Positions 52,901-60,761 of a DNA stretch of 64,000 nucleotides are shown in pieces. Origin of the DNA: an uncultured Prevotellaceae bacterium (lineage in GTDB: Bacteria > Bacteroidota > Bacteroidia > Bacteroidales > Bacteroidaceae); the NCBI GenBank assembly GCA_902774815.1, contig CACYJV010000001.1, positions 147,809 to 211,808 on the forward strand, written 5' to 3'. The translations under genes were made by a program, and so were the position numbers. Each line of letters starts with the position of its first letter. The first letter of the stretch is position 1. The notes beneath the pieces were generated by a model that was not told the origin of the DNA, did not search any database, and saw only the letters and a list, made by a program, of their open reading frames with translations.

Positions 52901-53098
52901 TTAACGGAGGCAGAGCAGGTCGCGAACCTGCTTCATGTTCGACTTGTCGACGATGGCCTGGTGAACCAGGTTTCTCTTCTGCTTCTTGGTCTTCTTAGTC
53001 AGAATGTGACTGTGATAAGCGTGATGACGCTTGATTTTTCCTGTACCGGTGAAGCTGAAACGCTTCTTGGCTCCGGAGTTTGTCTTTACTTTTGGCAT
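52901..53098 (-). CDS. rpmI: 50S ribosomal protein L35
   Basis: The 65-residue basic protein ([32 protein letters not shown]) is L35. It sits between infC and rplT as in most bacteria; the gap to infC (156 bases) is longer than usual and partly filled by a heptamer array. Confidence 0.98.
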   Translation of the reverse strand: MPKVKTNSGAKKRFSFTGTGKIKRHHAYHSHILTKKTKKQKRNLVHQAIVDKSNMKQVRDLLCLR

Positions 53099-53233
53099 TG
53101 TTTTTTGTATTTAATTGTTATTGATAGCGGCGGCAACGCATATACCGGGCGTTACGCACCTTGTTTATTTACGAGTGATGGATTGACGATAGACGAGTTG
53201 ACAATTTTGCAACCACGAAGGTAATCATATTTA

Positions 53234-53275
53234 TCAATTGTCAATTATCAACTGTCAATTGTCATTTGTCAATTG
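53234..53275. repeat. Heptamer array TCAATTG/TCAATTA (6 units)
   Basis: Six consecutive 7-base units overlap the end of infC: they encode the last residues LTNDN and include the stop (53255-53257). The array continues 21 bases beyond the stop. Confidence 0.85.
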
Positions 53276-53938
53276 TTTCAGCAAATCCTCACCACCCTTG
53301 GCATTAGCCAGCAGACCGTTAGCGGTTGCACTGGCCTCAGCCTCCTGCTCCTGTGCTGCCTTGGCTTCAGCTTCGCGGCGCTCGTTGTCGCGCTTCTGCT
53401 GACTCTTCTTAGCCACACCAGCTTTCTTGGGTGCGAGGAAGAGGAACATCTTCTTGCCTTCCAAGCGGGGCAGTTGCTCCACCTTGGCATATTCCTCCAG
53501 GTCGTTGGCAAAACGTAACAACAGCACCTCGCCCTGCTCCTTGAAAAGGATGCTACGGCCGCGGAAGAACACATAGGCACGCACCTTGTTGCCCTCTTCG
53601 AGGAACTCCTTGGCATGCTTCAGCTTGAAGTTATAGTCGTGGTCATCGGTCTGGGGTCCGAAGCGAATCTCCTTCACCTCCACCTTCACCTGCTTGGCCT
53701 TCATCTCCTTCTGGTGCTTCTTCTGCTGATAGAGGAACTTACTGTAGTCAATGAGGCGACAAACTGGCGGCTGTGCATTGGGCGAGATCTCTACAAGGTC
53801 GACGCCTTCCTGGCGTGCCATGTCAAGAGCCTGTCGTGTAGGCATGACGGTGCTGCCGCCCTCACCTACGATGCGCACTTCCCGAACGCGAATTTGCTCA
53901 TTCACGCGGTACTGATTCTTCATTTTGTCGTTCTTCAT
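53255..53938 (-). CDS. infC: Translation initiation factor IF-3 with extended C-terminus
   Basis: The 227-residue protein has the IF-3 N domain ([47 protein letters not shown]), the lysine linker ([14 protein letters not shown]) and the C domain ([44 protein letters not shown]). It prevents premature 70S formation and proofreads initiator tRNA. About 50 extra residues follow the C domain, Glu/Ala-rich and partly coiled. The final LTNDN is encoded by a heptamer repeat. The usual neighbour thrS is 7.3 kb away. A TACCTTTG box lies about 40 bases upstream. Confidence 0.97.
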   Translation of the reverse strand: MKNDKMKNQYRVNEQIRVREVRIVGEGGSTVMPTRQALDMARQEGVDLVEISPNAQPPVCRLIDYSKFLYQQKKHQKEMKAKQVKVEVKEIRFGPQTDDHDYNFKLKHAKEFLEEGNKVRAYVFFRGRSILFKEQGEVLLLRFANDLEEYAKVEQLPRLEGKKMFLFLAPKKAGVAKKSQQKRDNERREAEAKAAQEQEAEASATANGLLANAKGGEDLLKQLTNDN

Positions 53939-53975
53939 TAACCTTTTTTAATTGTACAATTTTGCTAAACGGCTG

Positions 53976-53983
53976 CAAAGGTA
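53976..53983 (-). promoter_or_regulatory. -7 box of infC
   Basis: Reverse-strand TACCTTTG with a leader of about 35 bases. The -33 box is not clear. It gives infC independent transcription despite its separation from thrS. Confidence 0.5.
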
Positions 53984-54014
53984 CGAAAAAGTTAGGAGTT
54001 TATGATGAGATGTC

Positions 54015-54057
54015 GCGAGTTATTTTCCATTTGTTAACATTTTTTATTATAACTCGC
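54015..54057. terminator. Possible hairpin between the hydrolase operon and infC
   Basis: Nine-base arms GCGAGTTAT / ATAACTCGC enclose 25 AT-rich bases. There is no T-tract, so the terminator role is uncertain. Confidence 0.35.
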
Positions 54058-54119
54058 AGCACCAAATCACAAACTCCCTGCCCTGAGGTCATAAACACCT
54101 CACTCCCAAGCCATAAGAC

Positions 54120-55214
54120 TTAGAAGCTTTCCTTGAAGAAGGCTTCCATTTTGTCATAGGGAATGACACCTGCAACATCATCGTAGAGGTCGACGTGCGA
54201 GGCTCCGGGGATAATGAGCAGTTCCTTGTTGCCCATCTTGGCACTCTGGCCTTCCACATGCTTGCCGGTCATGCGCTCAAAGGCGTACTCCGAGAAGTAG
54301 CGCGAGTGAGCCTTCTCGCCATGGATGAGCAGCACTGGGGCCTCTATCTCGTGGGCCCAGCAGAGCAAAGGCTGGTTCATGAACGACTGGCAACCCACTA
54401 CGTTCCAGCCATCGTTGCTGTTGCCGGAACGCTTGTGGTAGCCGCGGTCGGTCTTATAGTAGGCATGATAGTCCTTCACGAACCAAGGAGCATCGTCGGG
54501 CAGAGGGTCTATGACACCACCGGCACGCTGATACTCGCCCGAACGATAGTCGGCCGTGCGCTGAGCAGCCAAGGCGCGACGCTTTTGCATGCGCTGTTCG
54601 GGCGTATCCTCGCTCTTGAAGTAGCCTTCAACGTTCACCTTCGACATATCGTACATGGTTGAAGCGACAGTGGCCTTGATACGTGGATCCAAAGCTGCTG
54701 CGTTCACGGCCATTCCGCCGAAACCGCAAATGCCGATGATGCCAATACGCTCAGGGGCGACATTCTCCTGTACTGACAGGAAATCAACGGCAGCGAGGAA
54801 GTCTTCGGTGTTGATGTCGGGCGATGCCATTCTGCGGGGCTCACCGCCACTCTCGCCTGTGAACGAGGGGTCGAAAGCTATGGTCAGGAAACCACGCTCA
54901 GCCATGTGCTGGGCATAAAGGCCGCTTGACTGCTCCTTCACGGCTCCAAACGGGCCGCTGACAGCGATGGCAGCCAACTTGCCTTCGGCATTCTTCGGTG
55001 TATACATGTCGGCTGCCAGTGTGATGCCGTAACGGTTGTGGAAGGTCACTTTCTTGTGGCTGACCTTTTCGCTCAGTGGGAACGTCTTGTCCCACTCTTG
55101 TGTTAACTCTAATGTATTCATATCGTTATCGTTTGATTGTTTTTGATTTCCTTTGTCGGTGCATGCCGTGAGCGCAGCGGCTGCAAGCACGGCTGTGATG
55201 ATTGCTTTTCTCAT
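54120..55214 (-). CDS. Alpha/beta-hydrolase lipoprotein (dienelactone-hydrolase-like)
   Basis: The 364-residue protein has a lipobox signal (LTAC, Cys18). The alpha/beta-hydrolase fold shows AIAVSGPFGAVKEQSSGLYAQHMAERGF near 87 and the nucleophile region IGIIGICGFGG near 156, with Cys in place of Ser as in dienelactone hydrolases. Asp and His candidates are VLLIHGEKAHSRY near 292 and GASHVDLYDDV near 336. Relatives occur next to AraC regulators and cupin proteins in stress or quinone-detoxification clusters, as here. The substrate is unknown. Confidence 0.82.
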   Translation of the reverse strand: MRKAIITAVLAAAALTACTDKGNQKQSNDNDMNTLELTQEWDKTFPLSEKVSHKKVTFHNRYGITLAADMYTPKNAEGKLAAIAVSGPFGAVKEQSSGLYAQHMAERGFLTIAFDPSFTGESGGEPRRMASPDINTEDFLAAVDFLSVQENVAPERIGIIGICGFGGMAVNAAALDPRIKATVASTMYDMSKVNVEGYFKSEDTPEQRMQKRRALAAQRTADYRSGEYQRAGGVIDPLPDDAPWFVKDYHAYYKTDRGYHKRSGNSNDGWNVVGCQSFMNQPLLCWAHEIEAPVLLIHGEKAHSRYFSEYAFERMTGKHVEGQSAKMGNKELLIIPGASHVDLYDDVAGVIPYDKMEAFFKESF

Positions 55215-55232
55215 GTGGTTGAACTCCTTTTA

Positions 55233-55835
55233 TTATTTCAAATACTTTTTCCCTTCTTGAATGTAAACACCTTTGCGAGGGCTTTCAGTGCGGATGCCGT
55301 CGACACTCACGACGCGAGGGTCGCACGATTCTTTGGCCGAAACCATTGCGATGGCCGATGGCTCGCCAAGAGAGAGCGTCACACTGACATTGCCCTGACC
55401 TGCTTTCAGGAACGACTTCAATTCGGCAATAGACTCGTACTGTATGCGCCCCAGCCTAGTGTAGCTCCACGAGTTGGATCCATAGAACAACACGATTTGC
55501 GAGCCACTGTACAGGATGACGTCGCCTGCCTGCGTGGTAATTTGCTCGTTGCTGGTGGGCAGCGAGTGCCCCAGCTCGCCAACCTTCTCAAAGCCGCCGT
55601 AGTCGCGGGCCGTATAGGTAATGGATGCCTGCTGCAGAAGTTCGAGTAGTTCGCGCGTTGCACTGTTGTCCTCAAGCTGGACCGTCATGGTCTTTCCTTC
55701 AATTGTGATATACATTGTCTTTTTCTCCATGAATTGTGGTGTATCTGCTTTCACTTCATGATCAGAGGTACAGCAGGCAAAAGACATTGCTGCTGCGAAG
55801 ATGAAGTGTTTGACGAGTTTGGCTGTTCCTTTCAT
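55233..55835 (-). CDS. Cyclophilin-like fold lipoprotein
   Basis: The 200-residue product has a lipoprotein-like signal (FAAAMSFACC). A cyclophilin-like beta-barrel domain follows (MYITIEGKTMTVQLEDNSATRELLELLQQ near 41, YGGFEKVGELGHSLPTSNEQITTQAGDVILYSGSQIVLFYG near 78-118). The C-terminus ends DGIRTESPRKGVYIQEGKKYLK, similar to C-terminal tails of other exported Prevotella proteins, including the BspA-like protein at 59278. It lies 18 bases upstream of the alpha/beta-hydrolase gene in one operon, divergent from an AraC regulator. A TATCTTTG box is at 55868-55861. Confidence 0.8.
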   Translation of the reverse strand: MKGTAKLVKHFIFAAAMSFACCTSDHEVKADTPQFMEKKTMYITIEGKTMTVQLEDNSATRELLELLQQASITYTARDYGGFEKVGELGHSLPTSNEQITTQAGDVILYSGSQIVLFYGSNSWSYTRLGRIQYESIAELKSFLKAGQGNVSVTLSLGEPSAIAMVSAKESCDPRVVSVDGIRTESPRKGVYIQEGKKYLK

Positions 55836-55987
55836 TATGATTCATTTGATGATTTCGGTTGCAAAGATACGCACTTTATCTAAAAAAGGTAGCACACAAA
55901 ACGCCTGAATATCTACCAATTTTGCAGAATTTACGACATTAGATGGCAATTCCTTACCATTTTAGCTGTCGTTTAAGGAAAAATGGT

Positions 55988-55995
55988 TATCTTTG
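55988..55995 (+). promoter_or_regulatory. -7 box abutting the araC-type gene (possibly leaderless)
   Basis: TATCTTTG ends 5 bases before ATG 56001. With initiation about 5-8 bases downstream of the box, the mRNA would start at or within the start codon. Confidence 0.5.
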
Positions 55996-56000
55996 TGGCC

Positions 56001-56912
56001 ATGATGAAGAAAATCCTTAAAGTCGACCATCCCAACGTTTATGCCGAACACGTCGGTGCACCAGCATTGCATCCCTTGCTCAGCGTGATTAGTTTCGACG
56101 AAGTGTCGCCTGTTCGCAACAGCCTGAACAATTATGGTGTCTACGGGTTGTTTATCCAACGCGAATTTCCAAAGAACCTCTCGTATGGCACTCGTCCGTT
56201 GCAGGTGAGCGATGCCTCCATTGTCGCCGTAGCACCGGGACAGCTGGGCGGTGGCGAGGACGATGGTCAACCACTGATGCTCAGCGGCTGGGCAGTGCTG
56301 TGGTCGCCTGAACTGATGCACAACACCGACCTCGAACCACTCATGCAACAGTACCACTTTTTCTCCTATTTCGCCACGGAGTCGCTGCGCATGCTACCTG
56401 CTGAATGGCAAACCATCTCACTACTCATCAGTCAACTGCGGCATGAACTCCAGGCCAACAACGATTCGCCTGCCCTGCGTCGCGTCCTGCTGGCCTACCT
56501 GCGACTGATCCTCGAGTATTGCAACAGGATCTACCTACGGCAGCTTCCTGACGAAGACAAGGACACTGCCGACGTCCTGAAGCAGTTTCATGCCCTGCTC
56601 GACCAATATTTCCGCGAGGGCCGACAACTGCACGAAGGTCTGCCAACGGTGGCCTTCTGTGCATCGGAGCTAGCCTACTCGCCCCACTATTTTGGCGACC
56701 TCGTCCGAAAGGCGACGGGCAGTACGGCCATCAACCATATCCATTCGTACGTCATCAACCAAGCCAAGAACCTGCTGATGAACGGCCACAACATCAGTGA
56801 GACAGCCCGTCAGCTGGGGTTCGACTATCCGCACCACTTCACTCGCCTGTTCAAGAATTACGTCGGCATCACCCCAAGCGAATACCGAGGCAACGGCTTC
56901 AGGGCAAAATAA
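56001..56912 (+). CDS. AraC-family transcriptional regulator
   Basis: From ATG 56001 (or the adjacent ATG 56004) the product has 303 residues. The N-terminal half (NVYAEHVGAPALHPLLSVISFDEV) is a cupin-like sensor. The C-terminal AraC domain has two helix-turn-helix units: ELAYSPHYFGDLVRKATGSTAINHIHSYVINQAKNLL and ISETARQLGFDYPHHFTRLFKNYVGITPSEYR. It is divergent from the cyclophilin/hydrolase operon and convergent with a cupin gene, and probably regulates both, as similar regulators do. Confidence 0.9.
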   Translation: MMKKILKVDHPNVYAEHVGAPALHPLLSVISFDEVSPVRNSLNNYGVYGLFIQREFPKNLSYGTRPLQVSDASIVAVAPGQLGGGEDDGQPLMLSGWAVLWSPELMHNTDLEPLMQQYHFFSYFATESLRMLPAEWQTISLLISQLRHELQANNDSPALRRVLLAYLRLILEYCNRIYLRQLPDEDKDTADVLKQFHALLDQYFREGRQLHEGLPTVAFCASELAYSPHYFGDLVRKATGSTAINHIHSYVINQAKNLLMNGHNISETARQLGFDYPHHFTRLFKNYVGITPSEYRGNGFRAK

Positions 56913-56965
56913 AAACGTCAACGACTGTAGAGACTCGGTTGGCAGCAGACAGACCGCTTAAGGTT

Positions 56966-57050
56966 TATCGGAAAGAAATTAGAATAATCTTTTCAATAAA
57001 ACATATTTTCTGAACGAAATGATGATAATTATTCTTATTTCTTTCCGATA
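56966..57050. terminator. 23-base inverted repeat between convergent araC and cupin genes
   Basis: Arms 56966-56988 and 57028-57050 pair over 23 bases with one mismatch, around a 39-base AT-rich spacer. It is the third large hairpin of this type at a convergent junction in the window. Confidence 0.75.
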
Positions 57051-57076
57051 AAAAGCATTGTTTTACTTTAATACTA

Positions 57077-58186
57077 TCACTTCTGTTCCAACTGGTTGTA
57101 CCACTCGTCATTAACGGGCTCCAGCCATTCGTTACTGGCACCCTCCTCCACTCGTGTGTGGAAGGTCAGATGCTGCATCCACGAATCACGGGCGGCGCCA
57201 TGCCAGTGCTTAGCCTCTGCAGGAATGGCGACGACCTTTCCTGGCGTCAGTTCAACAGGCTCCTTACCCCACTCCTGGTACCAGCCTCGTCCAGCCACAC
57301 AGATGAGCACCTGCACCTGCTTGTGGTGGATATGCCAGTTATTGCGGCAACCAGGTTCAAAAGTCACGTTGACGGGACCGCCATTTTCAGCATCCAGCGG
57401 AGCCAGATAGCTGTTGCCGATGAAGTATTGGGCATAGCCGGTGTTGGGCTCGCCCTTTGGCCAAACGCTAAAGTCGACGGTATTCACGGCCTTCGACGGC
57501 TCACCAAACACGGCAGCCACAGCCTGCTCGCAGCGAACGGCCTCAGCTTCGCCGACACGCTGGCGCAACACCGTCGGAATTTCGTGCAACTGCTCGTCCT
57601 TGACGCCCATGTTACGGGCACCACTGACGTGTGCCCTGAGCTGCGGTTCACATCCTGGCAAAGCTGAGATGGCACTCACGGTGACGATTTCGCGTTCGGC
57701 AAACGTCAGGTTGTTACGTGCAAAGATGTCGCCAAACAGGTGGGCTTTCAGGTAATAGTCGGTCTGTGGCGCAAACGTGTAGTTAAAGGGCTGGCCTGAA
57801 AGGCGCGTCTGTACCTCGGTACCCTGCCGCAAGGCATCGTAATCCTTAGGCAGTGCATCGGCCTCGTGGCCTGCTTCGGTCGCCAGTCCCTGTGCCTCGC
57901 GGTCCTTCAACACCTGTTGCAGCGCACCCAGCGCGTTCAGCGAGCGCGGAAATCCCGTGTAGGCATAGAGCTGCGAAAGAGCCTCTTTCGCCTCGCTCAC
58001 GGTCAGTCCGCCGTCAAAACCTTCGTTCAGGGCCTTCTTCAGCCCCACCATGTCACCTTTGGCCTCGTTGGCTGCTATCGCCACGAGTGCCTGTTCTTTC
58101 ACCGTTAGTTTCATATTCTCTTGTGCTAAAAGGTTGCCCGCACAGCAAAGCACGGCTGCAACCAAGAATGTCTTTATTGTTTTCAT
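57077..58186 (-). CDS. Carboxymuconolactone decarboxylase/AhpD-like domain fused to a cupin
   Basis: From ATG 58186 the protein has 369 residues with a signal peptide (FLVAAVLCCAGNLLAQ). Two CMD-type helical units follow (LTVKEQALVAIAANEAKGD near 27 and LTFAEREIVTVSAISALPGCEPQLRAHVSGARNMG near 162-196). The second lacks the CXXC pair of AhpD, having a single Cys. A C-terminal cupin (PGCRNNWHIHHKQVQVLICVAGRGWYQEWG near 277-305 and PAEAKHWHGAARD near 319) has the metal-binding His residues. Such fusions are exported and appear with AraC, hydrolase and cyclophilin-like genes, as here. An oxidative or aromatic detoxification role is inferred. Confidence 0.85.
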   Translation of the reverse strand: MKTIKTFLVAAVLCCAGNLLAQENMKLTVKEQALVAIAANEAKGDMVGLKKALNEGFDGGLTVSEAKEALSQLYAYTGFPRSLNALGALQQVLKDREAQGLATEAGHEADALPKDYDALRQGTEVQTRLSGQPFNYTFAPQTDYYLKAHLFGDIFARNNLTFAEREIVTVSAISALPGCEPQLRAHVSGARNMGVKDEQLHEIPTVLRQRVGEAEAVRCEQAVAAVFGEPSKAVNTVDFSVWPKGEPNTGYAQYFIGNSYLAPLDAENGGPVNVTFEPGCRNNWHIHHKQVQVLICVAGRGWYQEWGKEPVELTPGKVVAIPAEAKHWHGAARDSWMQHLTFHTRVEEGASNEWLEPVNDEWYNQLEQK

Positions 58187-58191
58187 CGCTG

Positions 58192-58199
58192 CAAAGTTA
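58192..58199 (-). promoter_or_regulatory. -7 box abutting the CMD-cupin gene (possibly leaderless)
   Basis: Reverse-strand TAACTTTG ends 5 bases before ATG 58186, the same geometry as the neighbouring araC-type gene. The long upstream frame would require transcription through the promoter. Confidence 0.5.
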
Positions 58200-58342
58200 C
58201 ACATTATTTTATTGATACGATGAACAATTATTACGGAAAAAATTACCAAAATCACTGATTTCGCAACATAAAGCACCATCATTCAAATTTCATAACATTG
58301 TAATACGAATCTTTCTTTATTGTAGGAAATAATTACTTTCCG

Positions 58343-58428
58343 ACTCCACTGCCTTTGAGGGACTAAAACAATCCTTTTGCGGGTCTATATCAATGCTTCA
58401 AAAGGCTAAAAGCATTGCTTCCCGTAAA
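58343..58428. repeat. 22-base-period array (about 4 degenerate units)
   Basis: Spacing is 21-23 bases. Units share AAAACAATCCTTT, ATATCAATGCTTC and AAAAGCATTGCTT cores followed by GGG/AGG, the same family as at 29174 and 46807. The 368-base gap (58187-58554) is otherwise featureless apart from the cupin -7 box and a hairpin at 58504-58540. Confidence 0.5.
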
Positions 58429-58503
58429 TTATACTATAGTGAAGCGATTGCGTTACTAAATAAAAGTGATTGCTAACGCAAGACATCGACTATTCTAAAG
58501 CAT

Positions 58504-58540
58504 TCGGGACACCAGCCACACACAAGTGCTAGTGTCCCGA
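58504..58540. terminator. Hairpin after the lipocalin gene
   Basis: Perfect arms TCGGGACAC / GTGTCCCGA with a 19-base loop lie 14 bases past the stop of the lipocalin-like gene. There is no clear T-tract. Confidence 0.5.
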
Positions 58541-58554
58541 AAACGATTCAATCT

Positions 58555-58941
58555 TTATTTCTTTTTCCAAACAAGGCTTTCGTTTTCCGACGTGGTCATT
58601 GTCTTTCCTTGAATGTTGACGATGGCACTCCATGGACCTTCGTCCCAAGAACGTCGCTCACTTTCCCACCATATTGAGAGGATGTTGTCCACTAACTTGT
58701 ATGTGCCCATATCGTACCACGAGATGGTTTTCTTATCCGCCTCGTACTCTTTGTATCCACAGGAACCATCTGAATTGAATATCCATTCGATATAGTCACC
58801 GTCGTCAGTAGCATACCAGGTGCCAACGATGGCACTGTTCACATTTCCACCGTCCTCATCGTCGTCCGATGAGCACGCAGCCATCAGGCTGCACACGACG
58901 ACCATCAGTACGGCCATCCCAATTGTTCTTGCTGTTTTCAT
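58555..58941 (-). CDS. Lipocalin-like lipoprotein
   Basis: The 128-residue product has a lipobox (LMAAC, Cys23) followed by an acidic SSDDDED spacer. That Asp/Glu-rich stretch after the lipid-anchored Cys resembles the surface-export signal of Bacteroidetes lipoproteins. The mature domain starts IVGTWYATDDGDYIEWIFNSDGSCGY, typical of lipocalin-like domains. Ligand and role are unknown. Its ATG overlaps the last stop (TAATG) of the decayed gene upstream. Confidence 0.78.
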   Translation of the reverse strand: MKTARTIGMAVLMVVVCSLMAACSSDDDEDGGNVNSAIVGTWYATDDGDYIEWIFNSDGSCGYKEYEADKKTISWYDMGTYKLVDNILSIWWESERRSWDEGPWSAIVNIQGKTMTTSENESLVWKKK

Positions 58942-59266
58942 TATTCTTTGAGTATTTCAGTGTTTATCTTTTCTATCAATGTATTGATTCTTATATCAAA
59001 TGCGCAATATACTTTCGTATCTTTCATGCTTTTGGGAACTACACGCGGTACTCGTTCAATATTCTCTTTTGATAAAGCCTCTCTTGATCCAGCTTTTCAC
59101 TCATCCCTTTTGAGAGTTCTTCCATGACACCAACTATTAAAAGTCGTGCAAATGCCAACAATTGTCAATACCGCTTCTGAGGCATTTATCTCTAAACAGT
59201 GAATTCTGTTATTGCAACAAAACTCAATGCGACCAACGACAATATTAAGCTATACTCTTTCTGCAT
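58941..59266 (-). pseudogene. Frameshifted small membrane-protein gene
   Basis: Reverse-strand fragments in different frames join into one plausible protein: MQKEYSLILSLVALSFVAIT, then ASEAVLTIVGICTTF, then IVGVMEELSKGMSEKLDQER, then VVPKSMKDTKVYCAFD, ending in EILKE and a stop. At least three frame changes are needed (near 59195, 59140 and 59045). The reconstruction has a signal/TM helix, a second TM and a charged helical tail. It follows the BspA-like gene by 11 bases and precedes the lipocalin gene. The alternative is a set of unrelated tiny frames. Confidence 0.45.
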
Positions 59267-59277
59267 AGTTAGACCTT

Positions 59278-60750
59278 TTATTTCACTAACACTTTCTTCG
59301 TTGTTCCATCACTCATCTTTATAATGTTGATGCCACGCCGAGGAGAACTTAATCTACTACCATCAACAGTATAGCGTGATTTTTCAATCACTTCTCCATC
59401 GGTTTTTGCTGTTTCAATTCCGGTAGGCAATCCCTCTTCTATCCATATAAAATTTTTCCAACCTTCTGTGGATTTGTATTTGCTTTTCGTGCCCTTTGGG
59501 ACATAGAGGGTTGCATTATAAAAGGTATTAGAAGAAAAAGTATCATCAGAGATTTTAAAGGGGTTGGCAATCTTCGATATTACTGTTTCCATTACACTAC
59601 AATTGAATGCACTTTCACCAATGGAAGTAACACTGCTCGGAATTGTCACTGAAATTAGTGAACATCCAGAAAAAGCGTCAAATCCAATACTCTTCACCCC
59701 ACTACCAAGTGATATAGAAGTTATGGGGCAGCGTTCAAAAGCATGATTGCCGATGGACTTGACTGTTGGTGGAATTGCAACAGAAATAAGGCTCTCGCAG
59801 TCGTAAAAAAGCCATGAACTTATCTCGGTTACTGTTGAGGGAATTACCAAATTCCGTATTTCCGTATTCTCATCTTTATACAGATGATTGGCTCGCATGA
59901 GAGGGTTCGCATCATAGGACACTTTGGTGTAATCAATATACTCAAAGTAAATATTACACCAATTCTTTATATCTTTAACTATAACTTTCTCTAAAAAATA
60001 ACAGCCTTCGAAGGCAGCAAAGCCAATGGTGTCCACTTTATTACCTATAGATACAGTTGACAACATATTACAGTTAGCGAAACATCGTTTCCCAATCGTT
60101 TTTACGCCATTGGGAATCGCAATAGATTTAATACTATCACATCCCCAAAAAGCCTCGGCCCCCATGGAAGTCACCGTGTTTGGAATTTCTAAAGAAGTAA
60201 AAGAAGAACAGCCGTAGAAAGCATAATCTTTTATTATGGTTATGTCATTAGGGATTACCAAATCTTTGATTTCGTTTCCATTAAGAAAAAAATGACTAGC
60301 GAATTGAAGTGGATTGCCATTATTATACCAGCTGCTCGTTGAACTAGAAAGTCGGTTTGAAAAAGAAATTCTGCACCATGCTGACAAATCGCTTATATAG
60401 ACCGCTAAGTTCTTACAGCCATAAAATGCATCGTATCCTATGTTCTTTATCGTTGGGGGGATTATAATATCATTAAGGTCAGTGCAATTCCTAAAAGCAT
60501 TATCGTCAATAGCCGTTACATTTCTTGTTCGATTCATATACTTAACAGACTTAGGAATGTTAACAGTTCCTTTATAAGTAGAAGTTGGTCTGAAAGAAGC
60601 TTCTCGTGTTACTGTTAGTTCCTCTCCATTGTCGCTGTAGTTGTAATAGATTGTTATCCCATCCTCATTCTCTACAGCAATATCATATGCTAATACGTTG
60701 ACATTTGCTATAACCAGAAAAGTAATTAGTACAATAATTGGTTTTTTCAT
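59278..60750 (-). CDS. BspA-like leucine-rich-repeat surface protein
   Basis: The 490-residue protein has a signal peptide (FLVIANVNVLAYD). About ten LRR_5/BspA repeats follow, such as IPKSVKYMNRTRNVTAIDDNAF, IPNTVTSMGAEAFWGCDSIKSIAIPNGVKTIGKRCF and IPSSVTSIGESAF. A C-terminal tail, TVDGSRLSSPRRGINIIKMSDGTTKKVLVK, resembles those of other exported Prevotella proteins. BspA-type proteins bind host matrix or other cells. The gene is visibly more AT-rich than its neighbours, with many ATA and AAA codons, which suggests recent acquisition. Confidence 0.88.
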   Translation of the reverse strand: MKKPIIVLITFLVIANVNVLAYDIAVENEDGITIYYNYSDNGEELTVTREASFRPTSTYKGTVNIPKSVKYMNRTRNVTAIDDNAFRNCTDLNDIIIPPTIKNIGYDAFYGCKNLAVYISDLSAWCRISFSNRLSSSTSSWYNNGNPLQFASHFFLNGNEIKDLVIPNDITIIKDYAFYGCSSFTSLEIPNTVTSMGAEAFWGCDSIKSIAIPNGVKTIGKRCFANCNMLSTVSIGNKVDTIGFAAFEGCYFLEKVIVKDIKNWCNIYFEYIDYTKVSYDANPLMRANHLYKDENTEIRNLVIPSTVTEISSWLFYDCESLISVAIPPTVKSIGNHAFERCPITSISLGSGVKSIGFDAFSGCSLISVTIPSSVTSIGESAFNCSVMETVISKIANPFKISDDTFSSNTFYNATLYVPKGTKSKYKSTEGWKNFIWIEEGLPTGIETAKTDGEVIEKSRYTVDGSRLSSPRRGINIIKMSDGTTKKVLVK

Positions 60751-60761
60751 TTTGAGTTTTA

